Of a DNA stretch of 64,000 nt, positions 1 to 9,486 are shown piece by piece (the stretch's first letter is position 1; every line of letters begins with the position of its first letter). The notes under the pieces are model-generated. The model made no database searches, was not told where the DNA came from, and was given only the letters and a program-made list of their open reading frames with translations. The translations under genes and the position numbers were made by a program. The stretch spans positions 182,316 to 246,315 of the forward strand of contig CABYDS010000001.1 of the NCBI GenBank assembly GCA_902517745.1. The letters are read 5' to 3'. This DNA is from an uncultured Pelagibacteraceae bacterium (GTDB lineage Bacteria; Pseudomonadota; Alphaproteobacteria; Pelagibacterales; Pelagibacteraceae).

Positions 1-1104
1 AATCTCTAAACCTAAACCAGGTTTTTCATTTAAATGTATCCATCCATCACTCATTTTGTGTGGATTTTCAAATAATTGTGCTTGAAGAGGATCTCTCTCA
101 TCATCAAATGACTCAACTATTCTTCCAGCTGGAGTTGATGCTACTAGTGGTGCATGAATATAACAATCATGATGTGGAGCTACATCTATATGATTTAATT
201 CACACAATGCAGAAAGTTTTTTTCCATTAGTAAATCCACCAAACATTGTGCAATCAAATTGTAAAATTTGTATTGCCTCTTCTTCAATCATGGACCTACA
301 TCCATAAATAGTTATTTCACTTTCACCACCTGATAATGGAATTTTGGTTTGCTTTGATAAAAGTTTTAAAGTTCTTCTATCATCTTCCCATCTAACTGGT
401 TCTTCAATCCATGTAGGATTAAATCTCTCAAATTCTTTTACACCTTCAATTGCAGTTTTTAGATCCCATGCTCTATTGACATCAATCATTAAACCTTTTT
501 GATCTCCGATTTCGTCTCTAATGATTTCCAATCTCTTAGCATCTTCTTTAATACTAAGTCCCCCAACTTTAACTTTAAAACTTTGATGACCAACACTTAC
601 TAACTTTTTTATTTCATCTCTTAGTTCTTTTTCATCTTTACCATCTCTGTAGTAAGCACATGTTACATAAACGGGAATTTTATTTCTGTATCCACCAAAT
701 AATTTGTACAATGGGATGTTTGAAGCTTTTCCTATCAAATCCCAACAAGCAATATCTAAAGCTGCTGAAATTCTGATTAATGCTTCTCTACTCCAACTTT
801 TTTCGCTACTGGTTCGAGTATCAGTTAACTTGAAAATTTTTTCATAAATTTTTTCTGGGCAAAATGGATCTTCTCCAATGATTAAATCTTGTAAGCCATT
901 TGAAAATGGTTTGATGATTGGAGCAATATTAGTGTAGCTTGTTGCTAAACCAAAGCCTGAATGACCGTCTTTAGTTTTAATTTTAATCAAGAGTTCATTA
1001 GCTGTTGGCACAATGAAGTGACTAACCCAATGTGGCTTTACTTCATCTGGATTATTAAGAACATAAACCTCTAAGCTATCGATTAAATTACTACTATTTG
1101 TCAT
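1..1104 (-). CDS. Mandelate racemase/muconate lactonizing enzyme (enolase superfamily) protein, 3' end beyond window
   Basis: Manual minus-strand translation from CAT at 1102-1104 (MTNSSNLIDSLEVYVLNNPDEVKPHWVSHFIVPTANELLIKIKTKDGHSGFG...) is open to the window edge; contains FKVKVGG, DVNRAW and EEPVRWEDD-type enolase-superfamily motifs. Confidence 0.85.
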   Translation of the reverse strand, partial: MTNSSNLIDSLEVYVLNNPDEVKPHWVSHFIVPTANELLIKIKTKDGHSGFGLATSYTNIAPIIKPFSNGLQDLIIGEDPFCPEKIYEKIFKLTDTRTSSEKSWSREALIRISAALDIACWDLIGKASNIPLYKLFGGYRNKIPVYVTCAYYRDGKDEKELRDEIKKLVSVGHQSFKVKVGGLSIKEDAKRLEIIRDEIGDQKGLMIDVNRAWDLKTAIEGVKEFERFNPTWIEEPVRWEDDRRTLKLLSKQTKIPLSGGESEITIYGCRSMIEEEAIQILQFDCTMFGGFTNGKKLSALCELNHIDVAPHHDCYIHAPLVASTPAGRIVESFDDERDPLQAQLFENPHKMSDGWIHLNEKPGLGLEI

Positions 1105-1149
1105 ACATTATAAATTTGCTTATATAATTTCTTTAGCATATACAGCGGT

Positions 1150-2322
1150 ATGGCAATTTCAAATAATATAAGACCTGGTCGACATTTTTTACAAATTCCA
1201 GGACCAACAAACGTACCAGATAGAGTTCTAAGAGCTATGGATTATCCTACAATAGATCATAGAGGACCTGACTTTGCTGAATTAGGATTAAGAGTTTTAG
1301 ATCGAATAAAATTAATTTTTAAAACTTCTGAACCTGTAATAATTTTTCCAGCTTCAGGAACAGGTGCTTGGGAAGCTGCGCTTGTAAACACTTTAAGCGC
1401 TGGTGATAAAATCTTGATGTTTGAAACTGGACATTTCTCAACTCTTTGGTGGGATATTGCACAAAAATTTAAAATTGAAGTAGACTTTGTTGAAGGTGAT
1501 TGGAGAACAGGCGTTGATCCAAACATCGTTGAGCAAAAACTAAAAGAAGACAAAGATAAAAAAATTAAAGCAGTTTGCGCTGTACATAATGAAACTTCTA
1601 CTGGTGTTACAAGTAGAATTGGAGAAATTAGAAAAGCTATGGATAATGCGGAACATCCAGCTTTATTATTTGTTGATACGATATCTTCATTAGGATCTAT
1701 TGATTATAGACACGAAGAGTGGAAAGTTGATGTAACTGTTGGTGGTTCTCAAAAAGGATTACTATTACCACCAGGACTTTCTTTTAATGCAATAAGTTCT
1801 AAAGCTTTAGAGGCATATAAAACATCTGAGTTACCAAAATCATATTGGGATTGGGGACCGATGTTAGAAAACAATAAAAAAGGTTACTTTCCTTACACAC
1901 CAGCCACAAATTTATTCTATGGTTTGGATGAAGCAATTAATATGCTTACAGAAGAGGGTTTAGATAACGTTTTCAAAAGACACAAAAGATTTGCAGAAGC
2001 TACTAGAGTTGCAGTTAACTCGTGGGGATTAGAAATACTTTGTAAAAACCCTGAAGAATATTCAGACTCATTAACAGCAGTAATGGTTCCAGATGGTCAT
2101 GATGCTGATTTTTTAAGAAAAACTATTTTAGATCATTACAACATGTCATTGGGAACTGGACTTGCAAAAGTTGCTGGCAAAATTTTTAGAATTGGCCATT
2201 TAGGTGATTTTAACGAACTCATGTTAGCTGGAACATTAGCAGGTGTTGAAATGGGTTTAATGAAATCTAAAATACCTTATAAAAAAGGCGGAATACTTAA
2301 GGCACTTGAGTATCTTTGTTAA
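1150..2322 (+). CDS. Serine-glyoxylate / alanine-glyoxylate-type PLP aminotransferase
   Basis: ORF 390 aa; N-term PGPTNVPDRVLRAM, VDTISSLGS and GGSQKGLLLPPGLSF (PLP lysine region) typical of class V SGAT. Confidence 0.85.
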   Translation: MAISNNIRPGRHFLQIPGPTNVPDRVLRAMDYPTIDHRGPDFAELGLRVLDRIKLIFKTSEPVIIFPASGTGAWEAALVNTLSAGDKILMFETGHFSTLWWDIAQKFKIEVDFVEGDWRTGVDPNIVEQKLKEDKDKKIKAVCAVHNETSTGVTSRIGEIRKAMDNAEHPALLFVDTISSLGSIDYRHEEWKVDVTVGGSQKGLLLPPGLSFNAISSKALEAYKTSELPKSYWDWGPMLENNKKGYFPYTPATNLFYGLDEAINMLTEEGLDNVFKRHKRFAEATRVAVNSWGLEILCKNPEEYSDSLTAVMVPDGHDADFLRKTILDHYNMSLGTGLAKVAGKIFRIGHLGDFNELMLAGTLAGVEMGLMKSKIPYKKGGILKALEYLC

Positions 2323-2340
2323 TTAATCAAGTTGTGAATT

Positions 2341-3318
2341 ATGCTTGATTTTTGCATCATAGGATCAGGAATTTCAGGATCAACGATAGCAAATTTATTA
2401 AATAAAAAATACTCTGTTGCAGTTTATGATAAAGCAAGGGGTTTTGGTGGAAGAAGTTCATTTAAAAAATATAAAGATAAAATTGGATTTGACCATGGAC
2501 TTCAATATATCTCTCCAAAATCTAGTAAATTTAAAATATTTACTAATCAACTTATTAAAAAAAAAGTTTTAAAAAAATGGGGTGGTAATCATTTATTTCT
2601 ACATAAAACAGTTAAAGAAATTAAAAATCATTTAAAAATAATTGGAACTAAAGGAAACAACTCTATTAGCAAACATTTATTAAAGAAAATTAAATGTAAT
2701 TTTGAACATGAGCTAACAAATATAAAGAGATTAAACGACTATTGGGAATTAACATTCAAAAATGATGTAAAACAAAAATGTAAAAATCTTATTTTGACTT
2801 GTCCATTTCCTCAAAGTAAGAAATTAGGACAAAAATATTTAAATAAATCCTATTTAAATCAAAAAGTTAAAATGGATGCTAATTTAACAGTCATGATTGT
2901 CACTAATAAGCTTAAACAATCAAATAGTAGTTATTTTTTTAATGATGAAATACTTGGTTGGGCAGCATATGAGAATAGCAAGAAAAGATTTAACTATAAG
3001 TATGATTTATGGACACTTCAAAGCACTTATAAATACGGCAATAAATTCACAAAAGATTATAGAAATAAAAGAAAATATTATACCAATCAGCTTGTTAAAA
3101 AATTTGAAAAATTAACAAAGTTAAAAATCAAAAAAATTCATCATTCGAAAATTCATGGTTGGATGTATTCATCCAATTCAAAACCACTTAAGCAATTATC
3201 TGTATGGAATAAGTCTTTAAAATTAGGTTTGTGCGGTGATTATTTTGGAGGTCCAAGATTAGAAAATGGGTGGCAAAGTGCACACGATTTACATAGTAAA
3301 ATACGATATGTTAAATAA
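2341..3318 (+). CDS. FAD-dependent oxidoreductase, renalase/amine-oxidase-like
   Basis: ORF 325 aa; N-terminal dinucleotide-binding motif CIIGSGISGSTIA, later DKARGFGGRSS and C-terminal GLCGDYFGGPRLENGWQSA. Confidence 0.75.
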   Translation: MLDFCIIGSGISGSTIANLLNKKYSVAVYDKARGFGGRSSFKKYKDKIGFDHGLQYISPKSSKFKIFTNQLIKKKVLKKWGGNHLFLHKTVKEIKNHLKIIGTKGNNSISKHLLKKIKCNFEHELTNIKRLNDYWELTFKNDVKQKCKNLILTCPFPQSKKLGQKYLNKSYLNQKVKMDANLTVMIVTNKLKQSNSSYFFNDEILGWAAYENSKKRFNYKYDLWTLQSTYKYGNKFTKDYRNKRKYYTNQLVKKFEKLTKLKIKKIHHSKIHGWMYSSNSKPLKQLSVWNKSLKLGLCGDYFGGPRLENGWQSAHDLHSKIRYVK

Positions 3319-3771
3319 ATGAAAATTATATTTTCGATATTAATTTTACTATTTTCATCATCTATTAGTTATTCCAAAAATACAGATATTATCCATGATT
3401 TTAAAATCACATTTGATTGTAAATTAGAAAAAATAATGATCAAAAATAAAGATTTTAATTATCAAACTTTTACTGCAGATAATATTGAAGTTGATAAAAA
3501 CAAAGTATTAAAAGTTGTTGCACAACAACCAAGTAAACTTTCTATTATTGGTTTATCAGAATTTATAGATACTTATTCAGATATAAGTAAAGACGACGTT
3601 AGAATTGCAAAAAATGATATAATTTTATTTAAAAATATAGATTTTAAAAAAAAATACTCAGAATCAGTATTTTTAAATAGATCAACTGGTGAGTTAATTC
3701 ATGAAGTTACGAAAAATATGAATACTAAAGATAACGAAAAATATATTTCTTTCTTTGGTTGTAAAAAATAG
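3319..3771 (+). CDS. Hypothetical secreted protein
   Basis: ORF 150 aa with N-terminal signal-peptide-like segment MKIIFSILILLFSSSISYS; starts directly after the upstream stop. Confidence 0.6.
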   Translation: MKIIFSILILLFSSSISYSKNTDIIHDFKITFDCKLEKIMIKNKDFNYQTFTADNIEVDKNKVLKVVAQQPSKLSIIGLSEFIDTYSDISKDDVRIAKNDIILFKNIDFKKKYSESVFLNRSTGELIHEVTKNMNTKDNEKYISFFGCKK

Positions 3772-3818
3772 ACTTAATAAATATATCTAAATAAATTTTT
3801 TTAAGTTAAATTATTAAT

Positions 3819-4493
3819 ATGAAAGTTGTCAAAATTTTATTAATAATAATATTAATAATGATGCCATCCACATCATATGCCAAAACTGGTCAAGGTGAGC
3901 TTAAATTATCTAAAAGAATTATGGAACTTGTGATGATGTATATGTATGGAGCAGGTAGTAAAAAGTTTACTGCAGATAAAAAAACAAAAAATGATCCTTT
4001 AGTAATGGTAGTATCAGAAGATGGAAATTATGCATGGTATTTTTATTGTCCAGCTGAATATAGAGCATGGGGTTGTATGGATAGCAATACTGTCTATAGA
4101 GCAAAAAAAAAATGTGAAAAAAGATCTAACGGAGTTCCTTGCTTTACATTTGCTAAAAAAAGAAAAGTTGTATGGAAAAATGGTGGAACAAAAGTAAGTT
4201 TCAAAAGATCAGATTTAAAAGATCCATATTTAATTGCTAAAAAAATACAAGATGCTGGTTTTTATGATGGTGATTTAATGGATTTGCCAGGAATAAATTA
4301 TGAAACAGGACAATTAATAGAAGGCAAAAATTTGTCTGGTAAAAAAGACAGTAGTTTAAAAAAAATAACTAAGAAAAATACCTCATCAAATATAATTCAA
4401 GAGATCAAAGAATTAAAAAAATTACTAGATGAGGGAGTTATAACTGAAAAAGAATTTACTCTAGCAAAGAGTAAAATATTAGGGGGAAACTAA
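3819..4493 (+). CDS. Secreted protein with C-terminal SHOCT-like domain
   Basis: ORF 224 aa; signal peptide MKVVKILLIIILIMMPSTSYA; C-term IQEIKELKKLLDEGVITEKEFTLAKSKILGG matches the SHOCT pattern. Confidence 0.7.
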   Translation: MKVVKILLIIILIMMPSTSYAKTGQGELKLSKRIMELVMMYMYGAGSKKFTADKKTKNDPLVMVVSEDGNYAWYFYCPAEYRAWGCMDSNTVYRAKKKCEKRSNGVPCFTFAKKRKVVWKNGGTKVSFKRSDLKDPYLIAKKIQDAGFYDGDLMDLPGINYETGQLIEGKNLSGKKDSSLKKITKKNTSSNIIQEIKELKKLLDEGVITEKEFTLAKSKILGGN

Positions 4494-4610
4494 ATCTAAC
4501 TTCTGTTTACCTAATCTTTCATTGCCCTTTTCAGTAACAAGATATTTTTCGCCTAAATTCATTGCTAATTCATTATCTCATTCTATTAAAATCATATGCA
4601 TAAAGAATAC
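4493..4610 (-). pseudogene. Decayed duplicate of the 3' end of the M24 peptidase gene (intact copy 5427..6578)
   Basis: Gapless 118-column alignment of 4493-4610 with 5441-5558, 19 mismatches by hand count (about 84%). Minus-strand translation FFMHMILIE*DNELAMNLGEKYLVTEKGNERLGKQKLDLV versus FFMHMILMDSENQLAMNLGETYLVTEKGNERLGKQKQDLV; in-frame TGA in the remnant. Confidence 0.9.
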
Positions 4611-4661
4611 ACTTCTTTCTTTGGGTGTATTAAAGAATTATAATAATGATTCAATTAGTTA

Positions 4662-5432
4662 ATGATAAAATTTTTAGTCAAGCTACCTATTTTAAAAAGA
4701 TTAATTCCTTCTCTTGGTATTAGATTATTAAGTATTTTAAAAAAAAATAGAGGTTATTTTAAAATTAATAACATCAAAATGTTCTTAGATTTCCTAGATC
4801 CTATTGATAGACAAATTATATTAACAGACGAATATGAACATGAAGAATTTGTAATTTTTTCGAAATTTATAAAAGACAACTCTATAGATAATTTCATTGA
4901 TATAGGCGCAAACTGTGGTTTTTATACATTTCATCTATCAAACATTTTAAATGTATTCGCTTTTGAACCTAATCTTGAAGCTTATGAAAAATTAGAGAAA
5001 ACACTAAAAAAAAATACTACTTTTAAGGATAGGGTTAAATTATATCCATTTGGCATTTCTGAAAAAAACTCGGTCTTAAAGATGAAAACTAAAGTAAAAT
5101 TTGGATATGTTCAAACTGGAGGATCAAGTGTTTCAAATCCAATAGAGGAAATAGGGCATGAGTTGTTTGAGGCAGATTTTAAAATAGGTGATGAAATTTT
5201 AAAGTTAAATAATCAGAAATTAGCAATTAAAATAGATGTAGAGAGACATGAGCTTAGTGTTTTAAAAGGTTTCGTAAATTTATTAAATAATAATGATTGC
5301 TTGATACAAATAGAGATTTTTGAAAAGAATTTTAAAGAAGTTGATCAATTTTTGAAAGATAATAAATTTAGTAAAATTTCAAGTTTTGATGAAAGATCAA
5401 ATTACTTTTATTCTAATTTTATAAATTTATAA
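4662..5432 (+). CDS. FkbM-family methyltransferase
   Basis: ORF 256 aa; SAM-binding IDIGANCGFYTFHLS, AFEPNLEAYEKL, KIDVERHELSVLKGF: FkbM-family pattern. Confidence 0.85.
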   Translation: MIKFLVKLPILKRLIPSLGIRLLSILKKNRGYFKINNIKMFLDFLDPIDRQIILTDEYEHEEFVIFSKFIKDNSIDNFIDIGANCGFYTFHLSNILNVFAFEPNLEAYEKLEKTLKKNTTFKDRVKLYPFGISEKNSVLKMKTKVKFGYVQTGGSSVSNPIEEIGHELFEADFKIGDEILKLNNQKLAIKIDVERHELSVLKGFVNLLNNNDCLIQIEIFEKNFKEVDQFLKDNKFSKISSFDERSNYFYSNFINL

Positions 5433-6578
5433 GATTACTAAATCTTGTTTTTGTTTTCCTAATCTTTCATTACCTTTTTCAGTAACAAGATAAGTTTCTC
5501 CTAAATTCATTGCTAATTGATTTTCAGAGTCCATTAATATCATGTGCATAAAGAATATATTTCCTGGTTGAATCTCATATGGATTTCCTGTGTATAACAT
5601 TGGCCAATCCATCCAGTTTGGTGAAAAAGTTGCACCCAAGGAATACCCACATGCATTCATTCTTGAATTCTTAAAGCCATGATCGTCAAAGGTTTTTGCA
5701 TGAACATCAAAAACTTCTCCAATTTTATTTCCAGGTTTTAATTTATTTTCACAATTTGTAAGGGCTTCAACACAAGCCTCATGCATTTTATGATGTTTCG
5801 GATCAGCTTTTCCTATTGGTATTGTTCTAAACATCGCTGAATGATAGTGCCTATAGGTTCCAGCCCATTCAATGGTCAATTGATCTTGATTATTAAGTAT
5901 TTGCTTTTCTGCTTGATATCGACAGAGTAAGGCATTCTTTCCAGACCCTATAATAAATTCATTTGCAGGATAATCTCCACCTCCTTCAAATATAACTCTG
6001 TTCATTTCAGCTAAAATTTTAGACTCACTTACCCCTGCTTTTGCATGCTTCCAAACTTCATCTAAAGCTTTGTCAGCCAAATTTGCTGCTTTTTTTACAT
6101 AACTAATTTCTTCATCAGATTTAATTACTCTGAGTTTTGTTATTAATTCCGACCTATCTTCAATTGAGCAATAGTTTTGTAAAACTGTATTAAGTCTTAA
6201 AGCATTTCTTCCTGTTAGACCGTATGCTTCATATTCAACACCAATTTTTTTACCTTTTAAATTTAACTCATCTAAAATTATTTTGAGATCATCAGCAGGA
6301 TTAGCACCATCTTTATCTACCCAAATTCTTATATCACTAATATTGGATGTGTTTTGAGCTTGCCTTAGATCAGGGGCTCTAGTTAATAATATTAAATTAC
6401 CTTTTTGATCTAAAACTAATGCTTGGAAAAATACATATCCAAAAGTATCATAACCAGTGAGCCAATACATAGACTCTTGTCTAAACATAATAAGAGCATC
6501 TACACCCTCATTTTTCATTGAATTTAATGTCTTTTCTTTTCTATTTGAGAATTCTTCTTTACTAAAATGAAGACCCAT
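5427..6578 (-). CDS. M24-family metallopeptidase (Xaa-Pro peptidase-like)
   Basis: ORF 383 aa; LRVIKSDEEISYVKKAANLADKAL and C-terminal pita-bread fold features; convergent 6-bp overlap with the FkbM ORF. Confidence 0.8.
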   Translation of the reverse strand: MGLHFSKEEFSNRKEKTLNSMKNEGVDALIMFRQESMYWLTGYDTFGYVFFQALVLDQKGNLILLTRAPDLRQAQNTSNISDIRIWVDKDGANPADDLKIILDELNLKGKKIGVEYEAYGLTGRNALRLNTVLQNYCSIEDRSELITKLRVIKSDEEISYVKKAANLADKALDEVWKHAKAGVSESKILAEMNRVIFEGGGDYPANEFIIGSGKNALLCRYQAEKQILNNQDQLTIEWAGTYRHYHSAMFRTIPIGKADPKHHKMHEACVEALTNCENKLKPGNKIGEVFDVHAKTFDDHGFKNSRMNACGYSLGATFSPNWMDWPMLYTGNPYEIQPGNIFFMHMILMDSENQLAMNLGETYLVTEKGNERLGKQKQDLVIL

Positions 6579-7351
6579 TAACGAATGTTAACACTAACAG
6601 AACCAATTTTATCAACTGTTCCTTTGTATAATCCTTTTCCTTTAAATGGAACAACTCCCACAGTTGAGCCTGTGAAAACATAAAAATCTTTATTTAAGTT
6701 AATCTTTTCTTTCTTAACTTTATTTAAAACAAATCTTAAAGAATTTAATGGGTTAATATAAACAATATTTGTATTACCATTTACTTTTACTCCATTCTTC
6801 TTGCTTACTAATGATGTTTTTAAATTATTCAAATTTAATTTTTTAAATTTTGTTTTTCTTCCAACAACAAATTTGATATTAAATCCAAAGTCTCCACATA
6901 TATCTCCTAAATAAGTAAATTTCTTATTTCTTTGTCTAAATCCAACTATTTCAAAACAAGGCCCCATAAACTTAATAAATTTAGCGGCATTTGATTTTGT
7001 AACTTTTCCTTTAAAATCAAAGAAAGATTTCTTGATAAAGTAATAAACTTCAACCTCTATTCCTTTAGTGTGCTGGTTTATTTTTACTTTTTGACCAGAT
7101 TTAACTAATCTTTTTTTAAATACTTTTGCTGTAAAAGGTTCTTTTTCTTTTAATTTTTTTAAAGCTTGAATTCCAGTTCCACCAGCTTTTATTCCAATTG
7201 TTTCGTCTTTAATTTGGTCTTCGCACAATTTTCTAAGTTTGTTAGCTAAATTAATATTTTTACAATATTTTACTGGGATAGGATTAATGACTGTATTTGT
7301 GTTGTAAGCTTTTACTAGTCTGCCAGCGATACGATTTATTTCATTTTTCAT
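6578..7351 (-). CDS. 2-keto-4-pentenoate hydratase-like (MhpD/FAH superfamily)
   Basis: ORF 257 aa; GIKAGGTGIQALKKL and C-terminal FTGSTVGVVPFKGKG resemble the hydratase family. Confidence 0.6.
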   Translation of the reverse strand: MKNEINRIAGRLVKAYNTNTVINPIPVKYCKNINLANKLRKLCEDQIKDETIGIKAGGTGIQALKKLKEKEPFTAKVFKKRLVKSGQKVKINQHTKGIEVEVYYFIKKSFFDFKGKVTKSNAAKFIKFMGPCFEIVGFRQRNKKFTYLGDICGDFGFNIKFVVGRKTKFKKLNLNNLKTSLVSKKNGVKVNGNTNIVYINPLNSLRFVLNKVKKEKINLNKDFYVFTGSTVGVVPFKGKGLYKGTVDKIGSVSVNIR

Positions 7352-7360
7352 AGGCAGAAC

Positions 7361-8164
7361 TTATTGAAGAATACTCATAGGATCAAGTCTAGTTTGAAAC
7401 CAATTTATCCTAAAATCTAAATGAGGCCCTGTTGATCTTCCAGTGGATCCAACTGTTCCTATAATTTCTCCTTGTTTAACTTCATCACCAACTTTAACCA
7501 TTACATTTTCTAGATGTGAATATATTGTTGAAATTCCATGTCCGTGGTCCATTATTACGGTACCACCTGTATAATAAAGATCATCTTCTGCCATAGTCAC
7601 TATTCCAGTAGCAGATGATTTGATTTCAGTTCCCTGTTTGGCTGCAATATCAATTCCATAGTGAGGCCACTTTGGTTTCCCATTAAGAATTCTTTGGCTA
7701 CCGTAAACTCCACTAATTATTCCTTTAACTGGCATAATAAATTGTTCAGTAAAGAAAGTTAAATCTGAATTGATGGCTCTAGCTTTTCCAATTCTTCCAT
7801 TTTCTTCTTTAATTCTTTTATAAACAGACTCTGGTGGTGTAACTTTATTTTCAGGCAGACCATCTATTCTTTGAATATTATATTTTCTCTTAAAAACTTT
7901 TTTTATAATTTTATTTTTTTTACCATTATTTATTTCAGTAATAGCTACATCAAATTTTCGATCTCTATCAATACCGAATACAAAGTATCCATCCTCAGAT
8001 ACTTTAACTTGCGTTTTATCTACAAATACCTTTGACCCAGGTTCTGCTTTACCTAAAATAAAATGTCCTTGTAAAAATTTACCTTGAAACTCTAAAGCAT
8101 GAGAGTGTGTAGAAAATATAATTGCTAAAAAAAGCAACAATTTTTTCATTATTTTGCTGTCCAA
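7361..8164 (-). CDS. M23-family peptidase (secreted); start more likely at 8149 (MKKLLLFLAIIFSTHSHA)
   Basis: C-terminal LytM motifs HYGIDIAAKQGTEIKSSATGIV, MDHGHGISTIYSHL, GSTGRSTGPHLDFRI; signal peptide at the internal Met. Confidence 0.85.
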   Translation of the reverse strand: MDSKIMKKLLLFLAIIFSTHSHALEFQGKFLQGHFILGKAEPGSKVFVDKTQVKVSEDGYFVFGIDRDRKFDVAITEINNGKKNKIIKKVFKRKYNIQRIDGLPENKVTPPESVYKRIKEENGRIGKARAINSDLTFFTEQFIMPVKGIISGVYGSQRILNGKPKWPHYGIDIAAKQGTEIKSSATGIVTMAEDDLYYTGGTVIMDHGHGISTIYSHLENVMVKVGDEVKQGEIIGTVGSTGRSTGPHLDFRINWFQTRLDPMSILQ

Positions 8165-8907
8165 CCCCCATCAATTACAATTGATGTCCCAGTTATCATG
8201 CTCGCTGCATCTGAAGCTAAAAAACATACTGCTGTAGCCACATCAGACTCTGTTGCAACTTTTCCCATTGGAATATTACTTAAAGCAAGCTGTTTGAATT
8301 TTTTATTTTTAAAGAATTTTTTAACCATTGGAGTTTCAACAAATGTAGGTGCAACTGTATTTACTCTGATATTTTTTGTTGCAAGTTCAACTCCCATTCC
8401 TTTTGTTAATCCCTCAATTCCAAATTTTGTCATGTTATAAACATTTCTACCCGACATACCAACATGTCCTAATTGTGAAGACATATTAATTATAGATCCA
8501 CCTTTTTTTTTATTTTTTAACATTTTTAGGACTACTAATTGCGCAACATTGAATGCTGCTTTCATATTTAAATCTACAAGATAGTTCATACTTTTTTGTT
8601 TAATTTTCTCGAAAGGCTCAGGAATATTTGTACCTGCATTATTTACAAGTATATCGATCTTCTTAATTTTTTTTAATTTAGAAGAAAGATCTTCATAATC
8701 CATTATATCACAAGTTATTTTAACTAATTTTCCTTTAACTTTTTTTATATCTTTTTGAAGTTTATCAAGATCAGAAGCAGTTCTACTTACACCAATTATA
8801 TTTGCACCAGCTTCTGCAAGAGCTATTGAACATGCTCTACCAATACCTTTTCCTGCACCTGTTACTAAGGCAACTTTATTTTTTAAATTTATTTTTTTTA
8901 AATACAT
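8149..8907 (-). CDS. SDR-family oxidoreductase
   Basis: ORF 252 aa; ALVTGAGKGIGRA, NNAGTN, YNMTK, C-terminal GTSIVIDGGWTAK. Confidence 0.9.
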   Translation of the reverse strand: MYLKKINLKNKVALVTGAGKGIGRACSIALAEAGANIIGVSRTASDLDKLQKDIKKVKGKLVKITCDIMDYEDLSSKLKKIKKIDILVNNAGTNIPEPFEKIKQKSMNYLVDLNMKAAFNVAQLVVLKMLKNKKKGGSIINMSSQLGHVGMSGRNVYNMTKFGIEGLTKGMGVELATKNIRVNTVAPTFVETPMVKKFFKNKKFKQLALSNIPMGKVATESDVATAVCFLASDAASMITGTSIVIDGGWTAK

Positions 8908-9486
8908 TTATAAAAATAGTTTTACGTCTGTATATATTAATTCTATTGCAACAAATAATATTGCTAATAATCCAACCCATCCTATCCATTTATACTTTTT
9001 AATCCAGCCAGATATCAATGTTGCTGCAGTAGCCATTAAAACTATTGATAAAACTAGACCAAATATTAATAACATGTAGTGATCTCTAGCAGCACCCGCT
9101 ACTCCAAGTACATTATCTAAACTCATTGTAACATCTGCTAGAATTACAGTTGTTATAGCTTTCATAAATGATGAGTTATCAACTTTTTTTACATTTTCTT
9201 CAGCATTACCATTCATTTTAATTATATCCACGTAAAGTCTGTAACATATATAAAGAAGTAATATTCCTCCAATAAGTCTAAGTCCTGTGATTTGTAATAG
9301 ATAAGCAGTTATTAGTGTAAATATAATTCTTAAAACTACCGCTGCTCCAATTCCCCAGAAAATAATTTTTTTTCTTTGCTCGGTTGGAAATTGAGAAGCA
9401 ACCATTCCAATTATAATTGCGTTGTCTCCTGCTAAAACTAAATCAATAAAAACTATTTGAAAAAAAATTACTATTTGTTCGGTCAT
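8908..9486 (-). CDS. TerC-family integral membrane protein
   Basis: ORF 192 aa; FIDLVLAGDNAIIIGM and DVTMSLDNVLGVAG, the paired TerC motifs. Confidence 0.9.
   Translation of the reverse strand: MTEQIVIFFQIVFIDLVLAGDNAIIIGMVASQFPTEQRKKIIFWGIGAAVVLRIIFTLITAYLLQITGLRLIGGILLLYICYRLYVDIIKMNGNAEENVKKVDNSSFMKAITTVILADVTMSLDNVLGVAGAARDHYMLLIFGLVLSIVLMATAATLISGWIKKYKWIGWVGLLAILFVAIELIYTDVKLFL

Noticed and set aside
1257-1553. 98-aa minus-strand ORF opposite the aminotransferase
   Set aside because: Antisense to a well-supported CDS with no recognisable motif.
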